Shown here: positions 26,789 through 36,900 of the stretch, piece by piece
Position numbering within the stretch: position 1 is the stretch's first letter
Layout of the letters: the number at the start of each line of letters is the position of its first letter
Assembly: GCF_003589925.1 (NCBI RefSeq)
Contig: NZ_CP032382.1
Location: 1,302,001 to 1,366,000 of the forward strand
Reading direction: 5' to 3'
From: Chryseolinea soli
GTDB taxonomy: Bacteria > Bacteroidota > Bacteroidia > Cytophagales > Cyclobacteriaceae
Length of the DNA: 64,000 bases
Position numbers and translations under genes: made by a program
Notes under the pieces: model-generated
The model's input: the letters and a program-made list of their open reading frames with translations, nothing else
Database searches by the model: none
What the model was told of the DNA's origin: nothing

Positions 26789-27628
26789 ATGAAACTCACT
26801 GTTTGCCTGTTCGTCCTGTTGGGATGCCTAACGTCCATCCAAGCCCAGAACATCCCCTACGGCGATAATCCCAAGGCCGGAAAATATGTACAGTCGGGCG
26901 ACGCCCGGATTTATTATGAGGTCTATGGCGAAGGTCCACCACTTTTGCTGCTGCACGGCGGCTACTATGGCTACATCAGCGAATACGAACAGTATTATCC
27001 TGACCTTACTAAAAATTTCAAAGTCATCGCCGTCGCCACCCGCGGCCACGGACGGTCAGAGATCGGTCACACACCCATGACCTACAAATTGTTTGCGCAA
27101 GACGCGCTAGCCGTATTGAAAAATGAGAAGATCGACAAAGCCCTCGTTATGGGTTTTAGCGACGGCGCGATCACGGGCAACATCCTGGCAGCCGAATATC
27201 CCGAACATGTTGTCAAACTAGTGAGCATGGCCGGCGCGCTGAATACCACCAACTATCGCCCCAATGCTTTAGAATACGTCTGGGCCATGACGGGTAAAAA
27301 TGAAGAGCAAAACCTTCCCCAATTTTTGAAAGACCGCAAAAAGATCATGCCCGAACCCCAACGGTTCGCCGAATGGGTAGACATGCTGAAGAACGCCTGG
27401 CTGGAACCAGTCTGGTTATCGGAAGAAAAAGCCGCGACCATAAAATGCCCGGTCCTCATTGTAGCCGGCGATCGCGACGACTATACGCGCACCGAGGCGT
27501 TCGTGGCCATGTACAAGCTTCTTCCCAACGCGCAGTTGCTCATGCTGCCCAACAGCGGCCACGTATCCCTCATCCTAAACCCGGCGATGCTCCGGGATTT
27601 CATCATCCCTTTTCTGAAAGCACCCTAA
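26789..27628 (+). CDS. Secreted alpha/beta hydrolase
   Basis: A 279-residue hydrolase with a Sec signal peptide (MKLTVCLFVLLGCLTSIQAQ). It shows the oxyanion motif LLLLHGGYYG, nucleophile elbow VMGFSDGAI (Ser about residue 125), an acid in VAGDRDDYT and a His in NSGHVSL, which form a complete catalytic triad. It fits the large esterase/lipase-like family; the substrate is unknown. It is followed 61 bp later by a second secreted protein, so the two may be co-transcribed. Confidence 0.9.
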   Translation: MKLTVCLFVLLGCLTSIQAQNIPYGDNPKAGKYVQSGDARIYYEVYGEGPPLLLLHGGYYGYISEYEQYYPDLTKNFKVIAVATRGHGRSEIGHTPMTYKLFAQDALAVLKNEKIDKALVMGFSDGAITGNILAAEYPEHVVKLVSMAGALNTTNYRPNALEYVWAMTGKNEEQNLPQFLKDRKKIMPEPQRFAEWVDMLKNAWLEPVWLSEEKAATIKCPVLIVAGDRDDYTRTEAFVAMYKLLPNAQLLMLPNSGHVSLILNPAMLRDFIIPFLKAP

Positions 27629-27689
27629 CAACGTTCTGCGAACATCCCTGAAAACAGGTATTACCATTTCATTCTAAAAAACATTCCGC

Positions 27690-28334
27690 ATGAAAATTCA
27701 GATTCTTTCCACTGGCCTCTTTGTAGCACTGACCATCGCTTCAGCCTTGGGTCAACCTAAAAACATCAAACTCAGCACGTCCGAAAAGGACTACGATATG
27801 AAAAACGCCACCCTGGCACCATACGCCGGGGAGGGCCTAAGCGGCGTGCAATTGACCACCCCAAATCAGCGGAGTGGCGCCGCCTGGTTGAAAGGCAAAA
27901 CGTTCACGGAAGGCGTCATCGAGTTCGACGTCATGGGTGCTAACAACCCCGGCGCCAGTTTTGTGGGCATCGCCTTCCACGCCCAGAACGACAGCACCTA
28001 CGATTGCATCTATTTCCGTCCTTTTAATTTCGTGGCTCCCAAGCAAGAAAACCGCGACCACATGGTCCAGTACATCAGCATGCCCGAGAACGACTGGTAC
28101 ACATTACGCGAAAAACGCACCGGCGAATTTGAAAAGGAAATAAAAAACGCGCCCAACCCCGACAAATGGTTCCACGCCCGCATCGAGGTGAAGAGCAACA
28201 CGATCAAAGTGTTTGTCAACGGCGATCCAACGCCAGCCCTGGTGGTAAATAAGCTGAATACGCATCACGGCGGGAAAATAGGGCTGTGGGTAGGATCCAA
28301 CTCGTTTGGCCGGTTCGCCAATCTGAAATTTTAG
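27690..28334 (+). CDS. Secreted concanavalin A-like / DUF1080-type protein
   Basis: A 214-residue secreted protein (signal MKIQILSTGLFVALTIASALG). The mature chain resembles the DUF1080 (3-keto-disaccharide hydrolase) jelly-roll fold, with GVIEFDVMG, ASFVGIAFHAQNDSTYDCIYFRPFN, WFHARIEVKSNTIKVFVNG and GGKIGLWVGSNSFGRFANLKF. It probably binds or cleaves a glycoside outside the cytoplasm. It follows the secreted hydrolase gene and is followed by a strong terminator at 28358. Confidence 0.82.
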   Translation: MKIQILSTGLFVALTIASALGQPKNIKLSTSEKDYDMKNATLAPYAGEGLSGVQLTTPNQRSGAAWLKGKTFTEGVIEFDVMGANNPGASFVGIAFHAQNDSTYDCIYFRPFNFVAPKQENRDHMVQYISMPENDWYTLREKRTGEFEKEIKNAPNPDKWFHARIEVKSNTIKVFVNGDPTPALVVNKLNTHHGGKIGLWVGSNSFGRFANLKF

Positions 28335-28357
28335 GGCGCACATCGCACGCATATTCG

Positions 28358-28395
28358 AAACGTGATGAGTCAAAAAACTTATCACGTTTTTTATT
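28358..28395 (+). terminator. Rho-independent terminator after the DUF1080-type gene
   Basis: AAACGTGATGAGT (28358-28370) pairs with ACTTATCACGTTT (28377-28389), giving a 13-bp stem with one G-T wobble and a CAAAAA loop. The run TTTATTTT follows. This is a classic intrinsic terminator 24 bp after the stop. Confidence 0.9.
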
Positions 28396-28500
28396 TTAAC
28401 CCGGGTAAATACTTATAACGTTCTTTCATCGTTTAAATTTTGACGGTTTTGCTTTGACGCCACCCGCAAAAAAACGAAACTTAAGTACCCAAACACTCCC

Positions 28501-29040
28501 GTGGAACTGTCACTAGCCATCAGGTTGATTGAAAAAGGAATACCCCCGTCTTCCGACAGCCAGACTTGGATGGACCTCGGTGCGGGGAAAGGCCTTTTCA
28601 CCAACGCCCTCGCGTCCCTGCTCCCACCCAATAGCACCGTCTATGCCATCGACAAAGATCCCGTGGCCCTGCGAGGCCTGACGCTCAGCAACGCGGTGAT
28701 CACGCTGAAGAAATTGCAAAAGGATTTTGTCAGCTACGACCTCGACGCCATCGTGGCGAACGGCGTGCTCATGGCCAATGCGCTGCATTATGTGTCAAAT
28801 AAAATGGTGTTTCTGCGACAATTGAAGAAGCATTTTAGTCCCGGCAGCCGGCTCATCGTGGTGGAATACGACACCGACCGTGCCAATGCCTGGGTACCCT
28901 ACCCTATCCGTTACACGTCGCTGCAGTCCCTGCTGGAGCAAAGCGGTTTCCGCGCGGTGGCGAAAATGGACGAAACGCCTTCCATCTTCAACAACAACCT
29001 GATGTACTCCGCGGTGGCCGTGTACGGCGACGATCGCTAA
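28501..29040 (+). CDS. Class I SAM-dependent methyltransferase
   Basis: A 179-residue Rossmann-fold methyltransferase. Motif I is MDLGAGKGLFT and the acidic motif II residue lies in VYAIDKDPVAL. The middle motif is DAIVANGVLMANALHYV, and LIVVEYDTDRANAWVPYP follows. No ATG precedes these motifs within the frame, so a GTG at 28501 is the likely start; the frame is closed by a stop at 28441. The substrate is unknown. It converges with the oxidoreductase gene 2 bp away. Confidence 0.83.
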   Translation: MELSLAIRLIEKGIPPSSDSQTWMDLGAGKGLFTNALASLLPPNSTVYAIDKDPVALRGLTLSNAVITLKKLQKDFVSYDLDAIVANGVLMANALHYVSNKMVFLRQLKKHFSPGSRLIVVEYDTDRANAWVPYPIRYTSLQSLLEQSGFRAVAKMDETPSIFNNNLMYSAVAVYGDDR

Positions 29041-29042
29041 AA

Positions 29043-30050
29043 TCAAATCTTCACGACGATCTTTCCCACAAACGATCCGCTCTCCATGTGACGGAAGGCT
29101 TCTTGCGTTTTTTCGATCGGATAAATCGTATCGATCACAGGCTTCAGTTTGACGCCATCGACGGCACGCACCATATTCTCCAGGCTTTCGCGACTTCCTA
29201 CCGACAAGCCTTGCACACGAAGACAGGCGTTGACCATTCTGAAAAAATCGATGGGCAACGTTGCGCCCGTGATAAAACCGACCAGCCCCACAAAGCCATG
29301 CATGCGCAGCGACCGTAAAGACTTCCCGATAGTTTCTGCGCCACCCACATCCAACGTAGCATCGGCACCTTCGCCACCCGTCAGGCGTAGCACCTCCTCG
29401 TCCCACGCGGGATTGGTTTTATAGTTGATCACATCATCGGCACCCAGGGCCTTCAATTTCTCCAGTTTGGCATCGGAGCCCGACGTGGCAATGACGCGCG
29501 CGCCCAGCGCCTTGGCAAACTGCAGGGCGAAAATGGAAACGCCACCCGTTCCCTGTGTGAGCACCGTGTGGCCGGCTGTGACCTGGCCTTGCTCGATCAA
29601 CCCGGTCCATGCCGTGAGCGCCGCGATGGGAAGGGTGGAAGCTTCGACCGTCGTGAGCGAATCGGGGATGCGCACCAACCCATACTCGGGAAAGACGGCG
29701 TATTCCGCGAGCGCACCCTGCGTTGCCTGGCCAGCCTGACTTTGCGCCATGGCCACCGTTCGCTTGCCGGCCAGCCATTTCTGGTAATAGTGCACCATCA
29801 CGCGGTCGCCTTTTTTGAACCGCGTGACCGCACTGCCCACGGTTTCAACGACCCCGGCACCATCCGAAACCGGGATGCGGGGAAGTGCCAACGCGGAATT
29901 GTATATCCCTTTGGTGACAGCAAGGTCGATATAGTTCAGGGAGACGGCATCTACTCTGATGAGCACCTCGTCCGGTCCCGGATCCGGTGTCTTGGCTTCT
30001 ACCAATTGCAGATTTTCGAGACCGAATTTCTTCAGATGAATTGCTTTCAT
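29043..30050 (-). CDS. Quinone-oxidoreductase-like MDR family dehydrogenase
   Basis: With the ATG at 30050 (MKAIHLKKFG) the product has 335 residues. It belongs to the medium-chain dehydrogenase/reductase superfamily. The NADP-binding motif is TQGTGGVSIFALQFAKALGA, and the GroES-like N-domain has DEVLIRVDAVSLNYIDL. The Cys and His ligands for zinc are absent at the usual place, so it is a zinc-independent enzyme of the quinone oxidoreductase (QOR) type. It is divergent from an HxlR regulator with a clear operator between them, so redox or electrophile stress control is plausible. Confidence 0.9.
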   Translation of the reverse strand: MKAIHLKKFGLENLQLVEAKTPDPGPDEVLIRVDAVSLNYIDLAVTKGIYNSALALPRIPVSDGAGVVETVGSAVTRFKKGDRVMVHYYQKWLAGKRTVAMAQSQAGQATQGALAEYAVFPEYGLVRIPDSLTTVEASTLPIAALTAWTGLIEQGQVTAGHTVLTQGTGGVSIFALQFAKALGARVIATSGSDAKLEKLKALGADDVINYKTNPAWDEEVLRLTGGEGADATLDVGGAETIGKSLRSLRMHGFVGLVGFITGATLPIDFFRMVNACLRVQGLSVGSRESLENMVRAVDGVKLKPVIDTIYPIEKTQEAFRHMESGSFVGKIVVKI

Positions 30051-30111
30051 AAAATGTGTTGTTTTATGCAGCAAAACTGAGCCGGCGCCCGTTCATCGGC
30101 AAGTATGCACT

Positions 30112-30134
30112 TTTTGGTAACCTGCGCACCAAAA
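30112..30134. promoter_or_regulatory. Probable HxlR operator
   Basis: A perfect inverted repeat TTTTGGT (30112-30118) / ACCAAAA (30128-30134) with a 9-base spacer lies between the divergent oxidoreductase and HxlR genes. Its half-site spacing suits a dimeric winged-helix regulator such as HxlR. The assignment rests on position and symmetry. Confidence 0.6.
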
Positions 30135-30252
30135 GGATAGTATTACTGAGTACCAGCGGGAAAAAATTCCAACAATTTTGAAATTTTCCAGGAACAGCCG
30201 GGGTTTCGAAAGCATGAAGCCCAACACACTAACCCACAAACATCTCCCAAGC

Positions 30253-30633
30253 ATGAAAACTGAGGTAAAAGAAATGATGATGGAACAGTGTTCCGTAGAC
30301 TATGCTTTTCAGCGGATCGGCGGCAAATACAAAGGCCGCATCCTTTGGCACCTGAGTCAAAAGACCCGCCGCTACGGAGAGCTTCGAAAAGGCCTCATCG
30401 GCATCACACCGAAAATGCTAACGCAGGCTTTGCGCGAGCTCGAAGATGACGGCCTCATCACGCGACACGAATACATCGAGCTCCCGCCACGCGTGGAATA
30501 TACCCTCACGCCCGACGGACGCGAACTGGTTCCCTTTATTGCGTTGCTCAGTGTGTGGGCAAAAGGTCAGATGCGAAAGCGCGGCGTACCCATCCTCACA
30601 AAACACTCGGAGGACATGGACTACTGCGTGTGA
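30253..30633 (+). CDS. HxlR-family transcriptional regulator
   Basis: A winged-helix regulator. I prefer the ATG at 30253 (MKTEVKEMMMEQCSVDYAF, 126 residues), because the longer frame begins at a TTG and its extra 25 residues show no family features. Family signatures are the early Cys before the first helix (EQCSVDYAF), GGKYKGRILWHLSQ, RYGELRKGLIGITPKMLTQALRELEDDGLI and RVEYTLTPDG. In HxlR regulators such as HypR a cysteine at this position senses disulfide stress. The likely target is the divergent quinone-oxidoreductase-like gene, through the inverted repeat at 30112. Confidence 0.93.
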   Translation: MKTEVKEMMMEQCSVDYAFQRIGGKYKGRILWHLSQKTRRYGELRKGLIGITPKMLTQALRELEDDGLITRHEYIELPPRVEYTLTPDGRELVPFIALLSVWAKGQMRKRGVPILTKHSEDMDYCV

Positions 30634-30644
30634 TCTTGTTTTGA

Positions 30645-30680
30645 TTTCGCCGGGAGGTGCGCAAACACCTCCCGGCGAAA
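30645..30680. terminator. Bidirectional terminator hairpin between convergent genes
   Basis: TTTCGCCGGGAGGTG (30645-30659) and CACCTCCCGGCGAAA (30666-30680) form a perfect 15-bp stem with a 6-base loop. It fills the gap between the HxlR stop (30633) and the permease stop (30684). The A/T ends of the stem give short U-tracts in both directions. Confidence 0.85.
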
Positions 30681-30683
30681 GGA

Positions 30684-33122
30684 TCATTCATATTTCAACG
30701 CGTTCACAGGATTCATCCGAGCCGTCTTCAGGCTGTGAAAGGCCACCGTAAAGAAGGAAAAGACCAACGCCATAAGGGCGACGATCACAAACGTGAACAC
30801 GTTCAGCGACGTTTGATAGGCAAAATTGCCCATCCATTCCTGTATCACGTAGTAAGCCAACGGCACAATGATCACCGCTGCGATGAGGATCAGGTACATC
30901 ACATCTTTGTATAACAGGAAAATAATGTGCGGCACCGAGGCGCCGTGTACTTTGCGCACACCGATCTCCTTGGTGCGTTGCGTGGCCGTGAAGGCCGACA
31001 ATCCCAACAATCCCAACAGCGAAATGAACATGCAGATGTACGCCAGGTTGGACAACAACGTGTGCTGGACTTCGTCCTCCTTGTATTGTGCGTTGAAGCG
31101 TTCGTCGAGGAAGAAATATTCGTAGGGGTGATTCGGGTCGAATTGTGCCCATTTCTTTTTGATGTAGGCCATGGTCTCGGGCAGGTTCTCGTTCTTCACG
31201 CGCAAGTGGAGCCAACCGCCTTCGGTGTCGACCTTTACGATGATCAGCGGCTCTATGGCATTGTGCAGCGAATTGAAATTAAAATCTTTCACCACGCCAA
31301 TCACGTGGCCATCGGTCTCGCCGTGGAACCATTTCAGCTTTTTGCCGATGGGTCCCTGTTGATTGGTGGAGTCCTTGCCCCAGCCCATCAATTTGACCGC
31401 CGCCTCATTGGCAATAAATACATCGCGCACATCCGCCTGGGGCCCGGTCTGAAAATCCCTGCCTTCCACGATGGAGATGCCCATCGTCTTCAGATAGTCT
31501 TCGCCTACGAACATGCCCGTGAAGCGTTGTTGTGTCATGCCTTCTTTCGATTCGGCCATCATCACGGAACCGCCGTCTACGTTCATGCCGGGAATGCTAT
31601 ACGATGTGGTCGCGGCGATGATATTCGGGTTTTGAAGAAACTCGTTCTTGATGCCGGTTAGTTGATGCTGCACCAACGTATCGAGAATGGGCAACACCAC
31701 CACGTTCTCTTTGTTGAATCCCAGTTCGCGCGACCGCATGTAGTCGATCTGATCCTGCATGAAGAGTGTGCACACCACCACAAAGATGGAGATGGCAAAC
31801 TGCGCGGTGATCAGCACGCGCCGCAGCACATGGCTCGACTTCCGGTTTTTAAAGGCACCTTTCAACGCCATGATCGTGGGAATGCCCGGCAGGTAGAAAG
31901 CGGGATACAACCCCGAGATGATCCCGATGCCCAACGCGATGCCTATTGATCCGAACAACAGCAACGGGTTGTTCAGAAAATTTGGCGATAGGCTCTTACC
32001 CACCAACGTATTGAACGACGTTCCCTTCAATACAAGAAAAACTAACCCGATGGCCAGTATCAGGGAAAGCATCGACAAGAAAACAGATTCCATCAAAAAG
32101 GAAAATACCAGCGCGCGTTTGGACGAGCCCAGTGTCTTTTTCATGGCGATCTCCCCGGCCCGGTTCACCGATTTGGCCGTCGATAAGTTCATGTAGTTGA
32201 TGCAGGCCAGCACAATGATGAAGATGCCGATGCCGGTGAAAGCATAAAGATAGGCCATGTTGCCATGGGGCTCGTCGCCCTGGAGGGTGGAGTGAAAGTG
32301 AATGTCGGCCAACGGTTCGAGAATGGGGGTGTATTTGCCCCCGACCTGGTCGCCGAACGACTTGAAATATTTGGTGTAGATGGCCGGGAACTTGGCCATG
32401 AAATCTTTCGGGTTGTAATGGTCGGGCACCAGCAGGTAGGTGTACACATCGGGATTCCAAAATGCTTCCGACTTCACGGAACCATTTTCGATCACCCACT
32501 CGCGGTCGATCAATCGCGAGAGCAGGATGTCGAATTTCAAGTGCGTGTTTTCCGGAACGTCTTCGATCACACCGGTCACTTTCCAGGGTGTGTCGCCGAT
32601 CAGAAGGGTTTTGTCGAGCGGGTTCTCGTCGCCAAAATAGCGCTTGGCCGTCGATTCAGTGACGACCAGCGTCTGCAAATCGCGCAGACACGTCTTCGGA
32701 TCGCCGGCGATGAATTTGTGCGTGAAGACCTGGAAGTAGGTGGAGTCTGTGCGCACGATATTCTCTTCGTAAAACGCTTTCTCTTCACCGTCTTTGGGTT
32801 CGTATTTCACCAGCGTGCGGTCCCAACTGTTGGCGCGCACCACTTCCTGCACTTCGGGAAACTCCGCTTTCAGGATGGCACCCAACTCGCGCGCCGAACG
32901 CGAGCTCCGCCCATCCACGCCGGTCGCTTGCAGGTGACCGCCCAGGCGGTAGATGCGCTTGTGGTTGACGTGATACTTATCGTATGAAAGATCGTTTTGC
33001 AGGATCAACAATAAAATAATGCTGACGGCAATGCCCAGCGCGAGGCCGAGAATGTTGAGGATGGAGAAGAATTTGTCCTTCAGAAAAACTCTTGCAGAAA
33101 ACCGGAGTTGATTGCGGATCAT
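30684..33122 (-). CDS. FtsX/MacB-type ABC transporter permease (copy 3)
   Basis: An 812-residue permease of the same family as those at 17044 and 22952: N-terminal TM (FFSILNILGLALGIAVSIILLL), MacB core, FtsX (NYMNLSTAKSVNRAGEIAMKKTLGS), second core, terminal FtsX (FTATQRTKEIGVRKVHGA). It again has no ATPase neighbour. The first FtsX loop reads GEIAMKKTLGS rather than the G-x-R-K pattern of copies 1 and 2, so this copy is diverged. Its substrate is unknown. Confidence 0.92.
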   Translation of the reverse strand: MIRNQLRFSARVFLKDKFFSILNILGLALGIAVSIILLLILQNDLSYDKYHVNHKRIYRLGGHLQATGVDGRSSRSARELGAILKAEFPEVQEVVRANSWDRTLVKYEPKDGEEKAFYEENIVRTDSTYFQVFTHKFIAGDPKTCLRDLQTLVVTESTAKRYFGDENPLDKTLLIGDTPWKVTGVIEDVPENTHLKFDILLSRLIDREWVIENGSVKSEAFWNPDVYTYLLVPDHYNPKDFMAKFPAIYTKYFKSFGDQVGGKYTPILEPLADIHFHSTLQGDEPHGNMAYLYAFTGIGIFIIVLACINYMNLSTAKSVNRAGEIAMKKTLGSSKRALVFSFLMESVFLSMLSLILAIGLVFLVLKGTSFNTLVGKSLSPNFLNNPLLLFGSIGIALGIGIISGLYPAFYLPGIPTIMALKGAFKNRKSSHVLRRVLITAQFAISIFVVVCTLFMQDQIDYMRSRELGFNKENVVVLPILDTLVQHQLTGIKNEFLQNPNIIAATTSYSIPGMNVDGGSVMMAESKEGMTQQRFTGMFVGEDYLKTMGISIVEGRDFQTGPQADVRDVFIANEAAVKLMGWGKDSTNQQGPIGKKLKWFHGETDGHVIGVVKDFNFNSLHNAIEPLIIVKVDTEGGWLHLRVKNENLPETMAYIKKKWAQFDPNHPYEYFFLDERFNAQYKEDEVQHTLLSNLAYICMFISLLGLLGLSAFTATQRTKEIGVRKVHGASVPHIIFLLYKDVMYLILIAAVIIVPLAYYVIQEWMGNFAYQTSLNVFTFVIVALMALVFSFFTVAFHSLKTARMNPVNALKYE

Positions 33123-33184
33123 ATTTTTTTATCAGGTGAGGTTAAAAGGATCATAACATAACATACCTCGCAGGGTTGGGATGG

Positions 33185-33856
33185 TTACAACGCCGGGATC
33201 CGGGAATACCGGCTGGCCACGCGGCCGCCGCCACTGATCTGTGAAGACACCTGCGGGTCGCCTTCATATAAAATGTTGCCGCCACCGATAATTTTTCCCT
33301 CCAACGCCTCGCGCACCTGGAGCATCACTTCCCCTCCACCCACAATCAATATGCTGGCCTTTTCCGCCATCAGGTTCAACGCTTCCACCGTGCCTCCGCC
33401 ACTCACGCGGCCAAAGAGATTTTGCACGCGCGACTTTTCCTCGAATTTTATGCGACCGCCACCGGTAATGCTGGTCTCCAGGTCCTCACCCAGGTTGCCG
33501 TCGATGATTTGCACGTTCCCTCCGCCATTTAGGGAAATTTTCCGGAGGACCGGCAATTGGATGCTGATCTCTATACAACCGTCGTCAAAGTTTTTTTCAT
33601 CCACGTGCACGATGAGGGTCGAGCCGTTGACCGACGTTTTTATTTTGTCGATCCATGCCGCATCGGCTTTGATCGTGATGCCAACAGCCTTCGATTCCCG
33701 GATCTGCACCAGGGTCCGGTCGGATGTTTCCAACACGATATTTTCAAACGGTTTGACAGCGCGGGCCTGCTTCACGGGTTGTCCTACAGCTTTTTGAATG
33801 CCCTCCGTCAGGTAGAGAAGGGCGATCAGAGCGAGGATTCTGAACAGGGTGGTCAT
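33185..33856 (-). CDS. Secreted DUF2807 (head GIN domain) protein
   Basis: With the ATG at 33856 (MTTLFRILALIALLYL) the product has 223 residues and a signal peptide. The mature chain is the GIN/DUF2807 beta-solenoid, seen as repeated Gly triplets on successive turns: SLNGGGNVQI, ITGGGRIKFE, VSGGGTVEAL, IVGGGEVML, IIGGGNILYEG and ISGGGRVAS. Such proteins occur widely in Bacteroidota envelopes and are thought to bind or scaffold, without known catalysis. It lies 62 bp upstream of the permease gene on the same strand. Confidence 0.9.
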   Translation of the reverse strand: MTTLFRILALIALLYLTEGIQKAVGQPVKQARAVKPFENIVLETSDRTLVQIRESKAVGITIKADAAWIDKIKTSVNGSTLIVHVDEKNFDDGCIEISIQLPVLRKISLNGGGNVQIIDGNLGEDLETSITGGGRIKFEEKSRVQNLFGRVSGGGTVEALNLMAEKASILIVGGGEVMLQVREALEGKIIGGGNILYEGDPQVSSQISGGGRVASRYSRIPAL

Positions 33857-33994
33857 GGGGGTGGTGTTTGTCGCGCGAAGCCGTTCAAGAACAATGCCGG
33901 GCCACAAAACCGCGTTTTTCCTTTCCTCATGAGGGTTTCGGGAGTACGCCGCTGGTCAGATTTGAACAGTGGAGTGTACGTTCCCGCCCCTGAT

Positions 33995-36900
33995 CTAACG
34001 CACGTCGATGCTGGATTGGGGTGTGATGGGCAGGATCAGATAGAAGGTAGCACCCTTGTTCATCTCGCCGCGGGCATAGATGTAGCCCCCGTGGTTCTCC
34101 ACGATCTTCCGGGCAATAGCCAACCCGATGCCCGTGCCTTCAAAGTTCCGGCCGTGCAGACGTTGGAAGATGCCAAAGATCTTTTCGCGGTATTCGTTCT
34201 CGAACCCGATGCCGTTGTCGCTCACTTCCACGCATGCAAATTGATCCGGGGAAACGCCAAACGTATCTGCCTGCTCACGGGTCACCGGCTTTCGTTCCAT
34301 GGTGATGACCGGGGGATGAGGGCCCGAGAATTTCAGCGCGTTGCTGATGAGGTTTTGAAATACCTGCCGCATCTGTCCGGGCACGGCATCGATGTAAGGA
34401 AGATCGCCGATCCGGACCACCGCCTTCTTGTCGCGAATGGAAACTTCGAGGTCGTCGCAGATCTCCTTCACCAGCGCCTTCAAGTCGGTCGACTCTTTCA
34501 CGATGCCATTGTTCGACAGTTTGGAGAGCGTCAGCACGTCGTCGATGAGGTACTGCATGCGATTGGAGGCATTGATCATTTTGTCGAAATAGCCGGCTTC
34601 GCTCTGTGAGAGTTTGTCGTTGATTTTGGATTGCAACAAATTTCCAAACGCCTGGATCTTGCGCAGTGGTTCCTTCAAGTCATGGGAAGCCACCGAAGCA
34701 AATTGCAACAGGTCGAAGTTAGAACGCTCCAGTTGGATGTTGCTTTCCGAGAGCTTTTGAGAGGTGATCTCGAGGTCTTCATAGTTGCGTGCGATGATGT
34801 CGGCATCTTTTTTCCGCTTGGTGATATCGGTGTACGTGGTCACCACACCGTCGAGCATTTTCACAACGGTCGTGTCGTACCATTTGTCGGTTGCCTCCTG
34901 GTAAAATTCCAATCGCGCAGGTACGCCGGTTTCGACGACGTCCACATACATATCGAAATAGGTCTTGTTCCCGTTGAACATGCGCAACAACTTTTGACCT
35001 GCCAAGGCGCCGGGTTTTACATTGAACATTCTCTCTGCCGCTTCGTTCAGCGCCAGGTATTCAAAGTCCACGATCTTTCTTTGCTTGTTGCGAACCGCGC
35101 GCTTGGCGGCAATACCGCTGGTGGAACTTTTGAAGATCCCCTGGACGATACTGTCAAGCCGCTTGATCTGCGAAATGTCGATAAAATTGATCACCACGCC
35201 ATCGATGGTCTTGTCACGCCGCACGTAGGGACTCAGCCGCATGAGATAGAAATGATGATCGGTCGTCTCGATCTCCCGCGTCACCAGCTCGCCGGTGTCG
35301 ATGACCTTCCGGATGTGAGCGACCATGTCAACGCTTGGGATATTGGTCGTGATGTCTACCAGGGAACGGCCGATGTCGGCATCGATAAAATTGACCATCC
35401 GGCGCGAAGACGGGGTGAATTTCCGGATGATCATTTTGCGATCGACCAATATCTGTCCGATGTCGGAGTTGTTGAAATAATTGTTCAGGTCGTCGTTCAA
35501 TTCATACAGTTCCTGGATCTTCGACTGGTGTTCAGCGCTCACCGTGTGCAGCTCTTCATTCAGCGACTGGAGTTCTTCGTTGGTGCTTTGCAACTCTTCG
35601 TTGGTGGAGATCATCTCCTCGTTGTTGGCCTGCATTTCTTCGTTGGCCGTCTCCAATTCTTCGATCACGGCTTGCAGGTTTTCGCGGGTGTCGGTGAGCT
35701 CGCGTTCCAGTTCGGTGATGCGTTCCAGGTCGCCAACCATTCCCGGATCGATGGCTTTCATCACCCGGGGTTCTGTATTGTCTTCCTCCAGGATCACCGA
35801 CAGGAAGGGCTCCTGGAATTCCTTTTGCGTGAGATAGGGCTTCACGATGATATTCACAAAGCGCGGCGACCCTTCGTGATGAACGGCCACGCGCTTCAGC
35901 ACGCTTTTTTCATTCGACGTCATGGCACGGCGCACGATCACACCCAGGGCCACGGCCAGGTCCGGCGCTACCAGTTTTAGTAAATTGAAATTGAAGGTGT
36001 CGTCAGGAAAGTGAAGAAAGGTCTTATAGTTTCCCACGGCTTGCTTCACCTTGAATTCGCGATCGATGACGAGGACCACGATCTTCCGGTCTTCCAGCAG
36101 GGTGTCTTTAAAGATCTCGGCCATGTTGGCCACGGGGTTGCGTGCTGCCGGGGTGGAAATAGGAGGAAACACCGTCTTGTCCAGCGGCACCAACATGGTC
36201 TCGCCATCGGCCAGGGTCGCCTTGGTAGTACACCGGTAGAGTTTCCATTTCCGGCTCACTTCCAGCAGGACTTCCTTCAACGGCCCGATGTTCTCGCTAG
36301 GGCCCAGCATTAAATACCCATCCAGCTTCAGGGCAAAATGAAATTTCTTCAACGCCTTGCGCTGCAACACCGGGTTGATGTAGATGAACATGTTCCGGCA
36401 AAGAACGAGGTCGATGTGGCTGAAGGGGTGATCCTTCAAGATGTCGTGGTTGGCAAACACCACATGCTTGCGCAGCTCGGGCGAGACGCGATAGGATTTT
36501 CCCTCCTCGATAAAATATTTCTTCAACAACGAAGGCGGCACGTCGCGCGTAATGCTCTCGCCATATACGCCACGCGACGCGGTTTCCAGCGCATCGGCGT
36601 CGATGTCGGTAGCGAATATTTTCAGGTTGGAAAACAGCATCCCGGTTTTCTCCATACACTCGCGAAACAGCAACGCCACCGAGTAGGCTTCCTCACCACT
36701 GCTACAGGCGGCTACCCAAACTTTTATGGGATCCTCCGGCGACTTCTTCGAAAGAATGTTGGGGATGGCTTGCGTGCGCAAACATTCGAATGCCTCGCCA
36801 TCGCGAAAAAATTTCGTGACGTTGATCAGGAACTCACGCCCGAGGATTTTTAACTCGTCGTCATTCTCCCGGATATACTGGCGATAGGAGCCCAGGTCAG

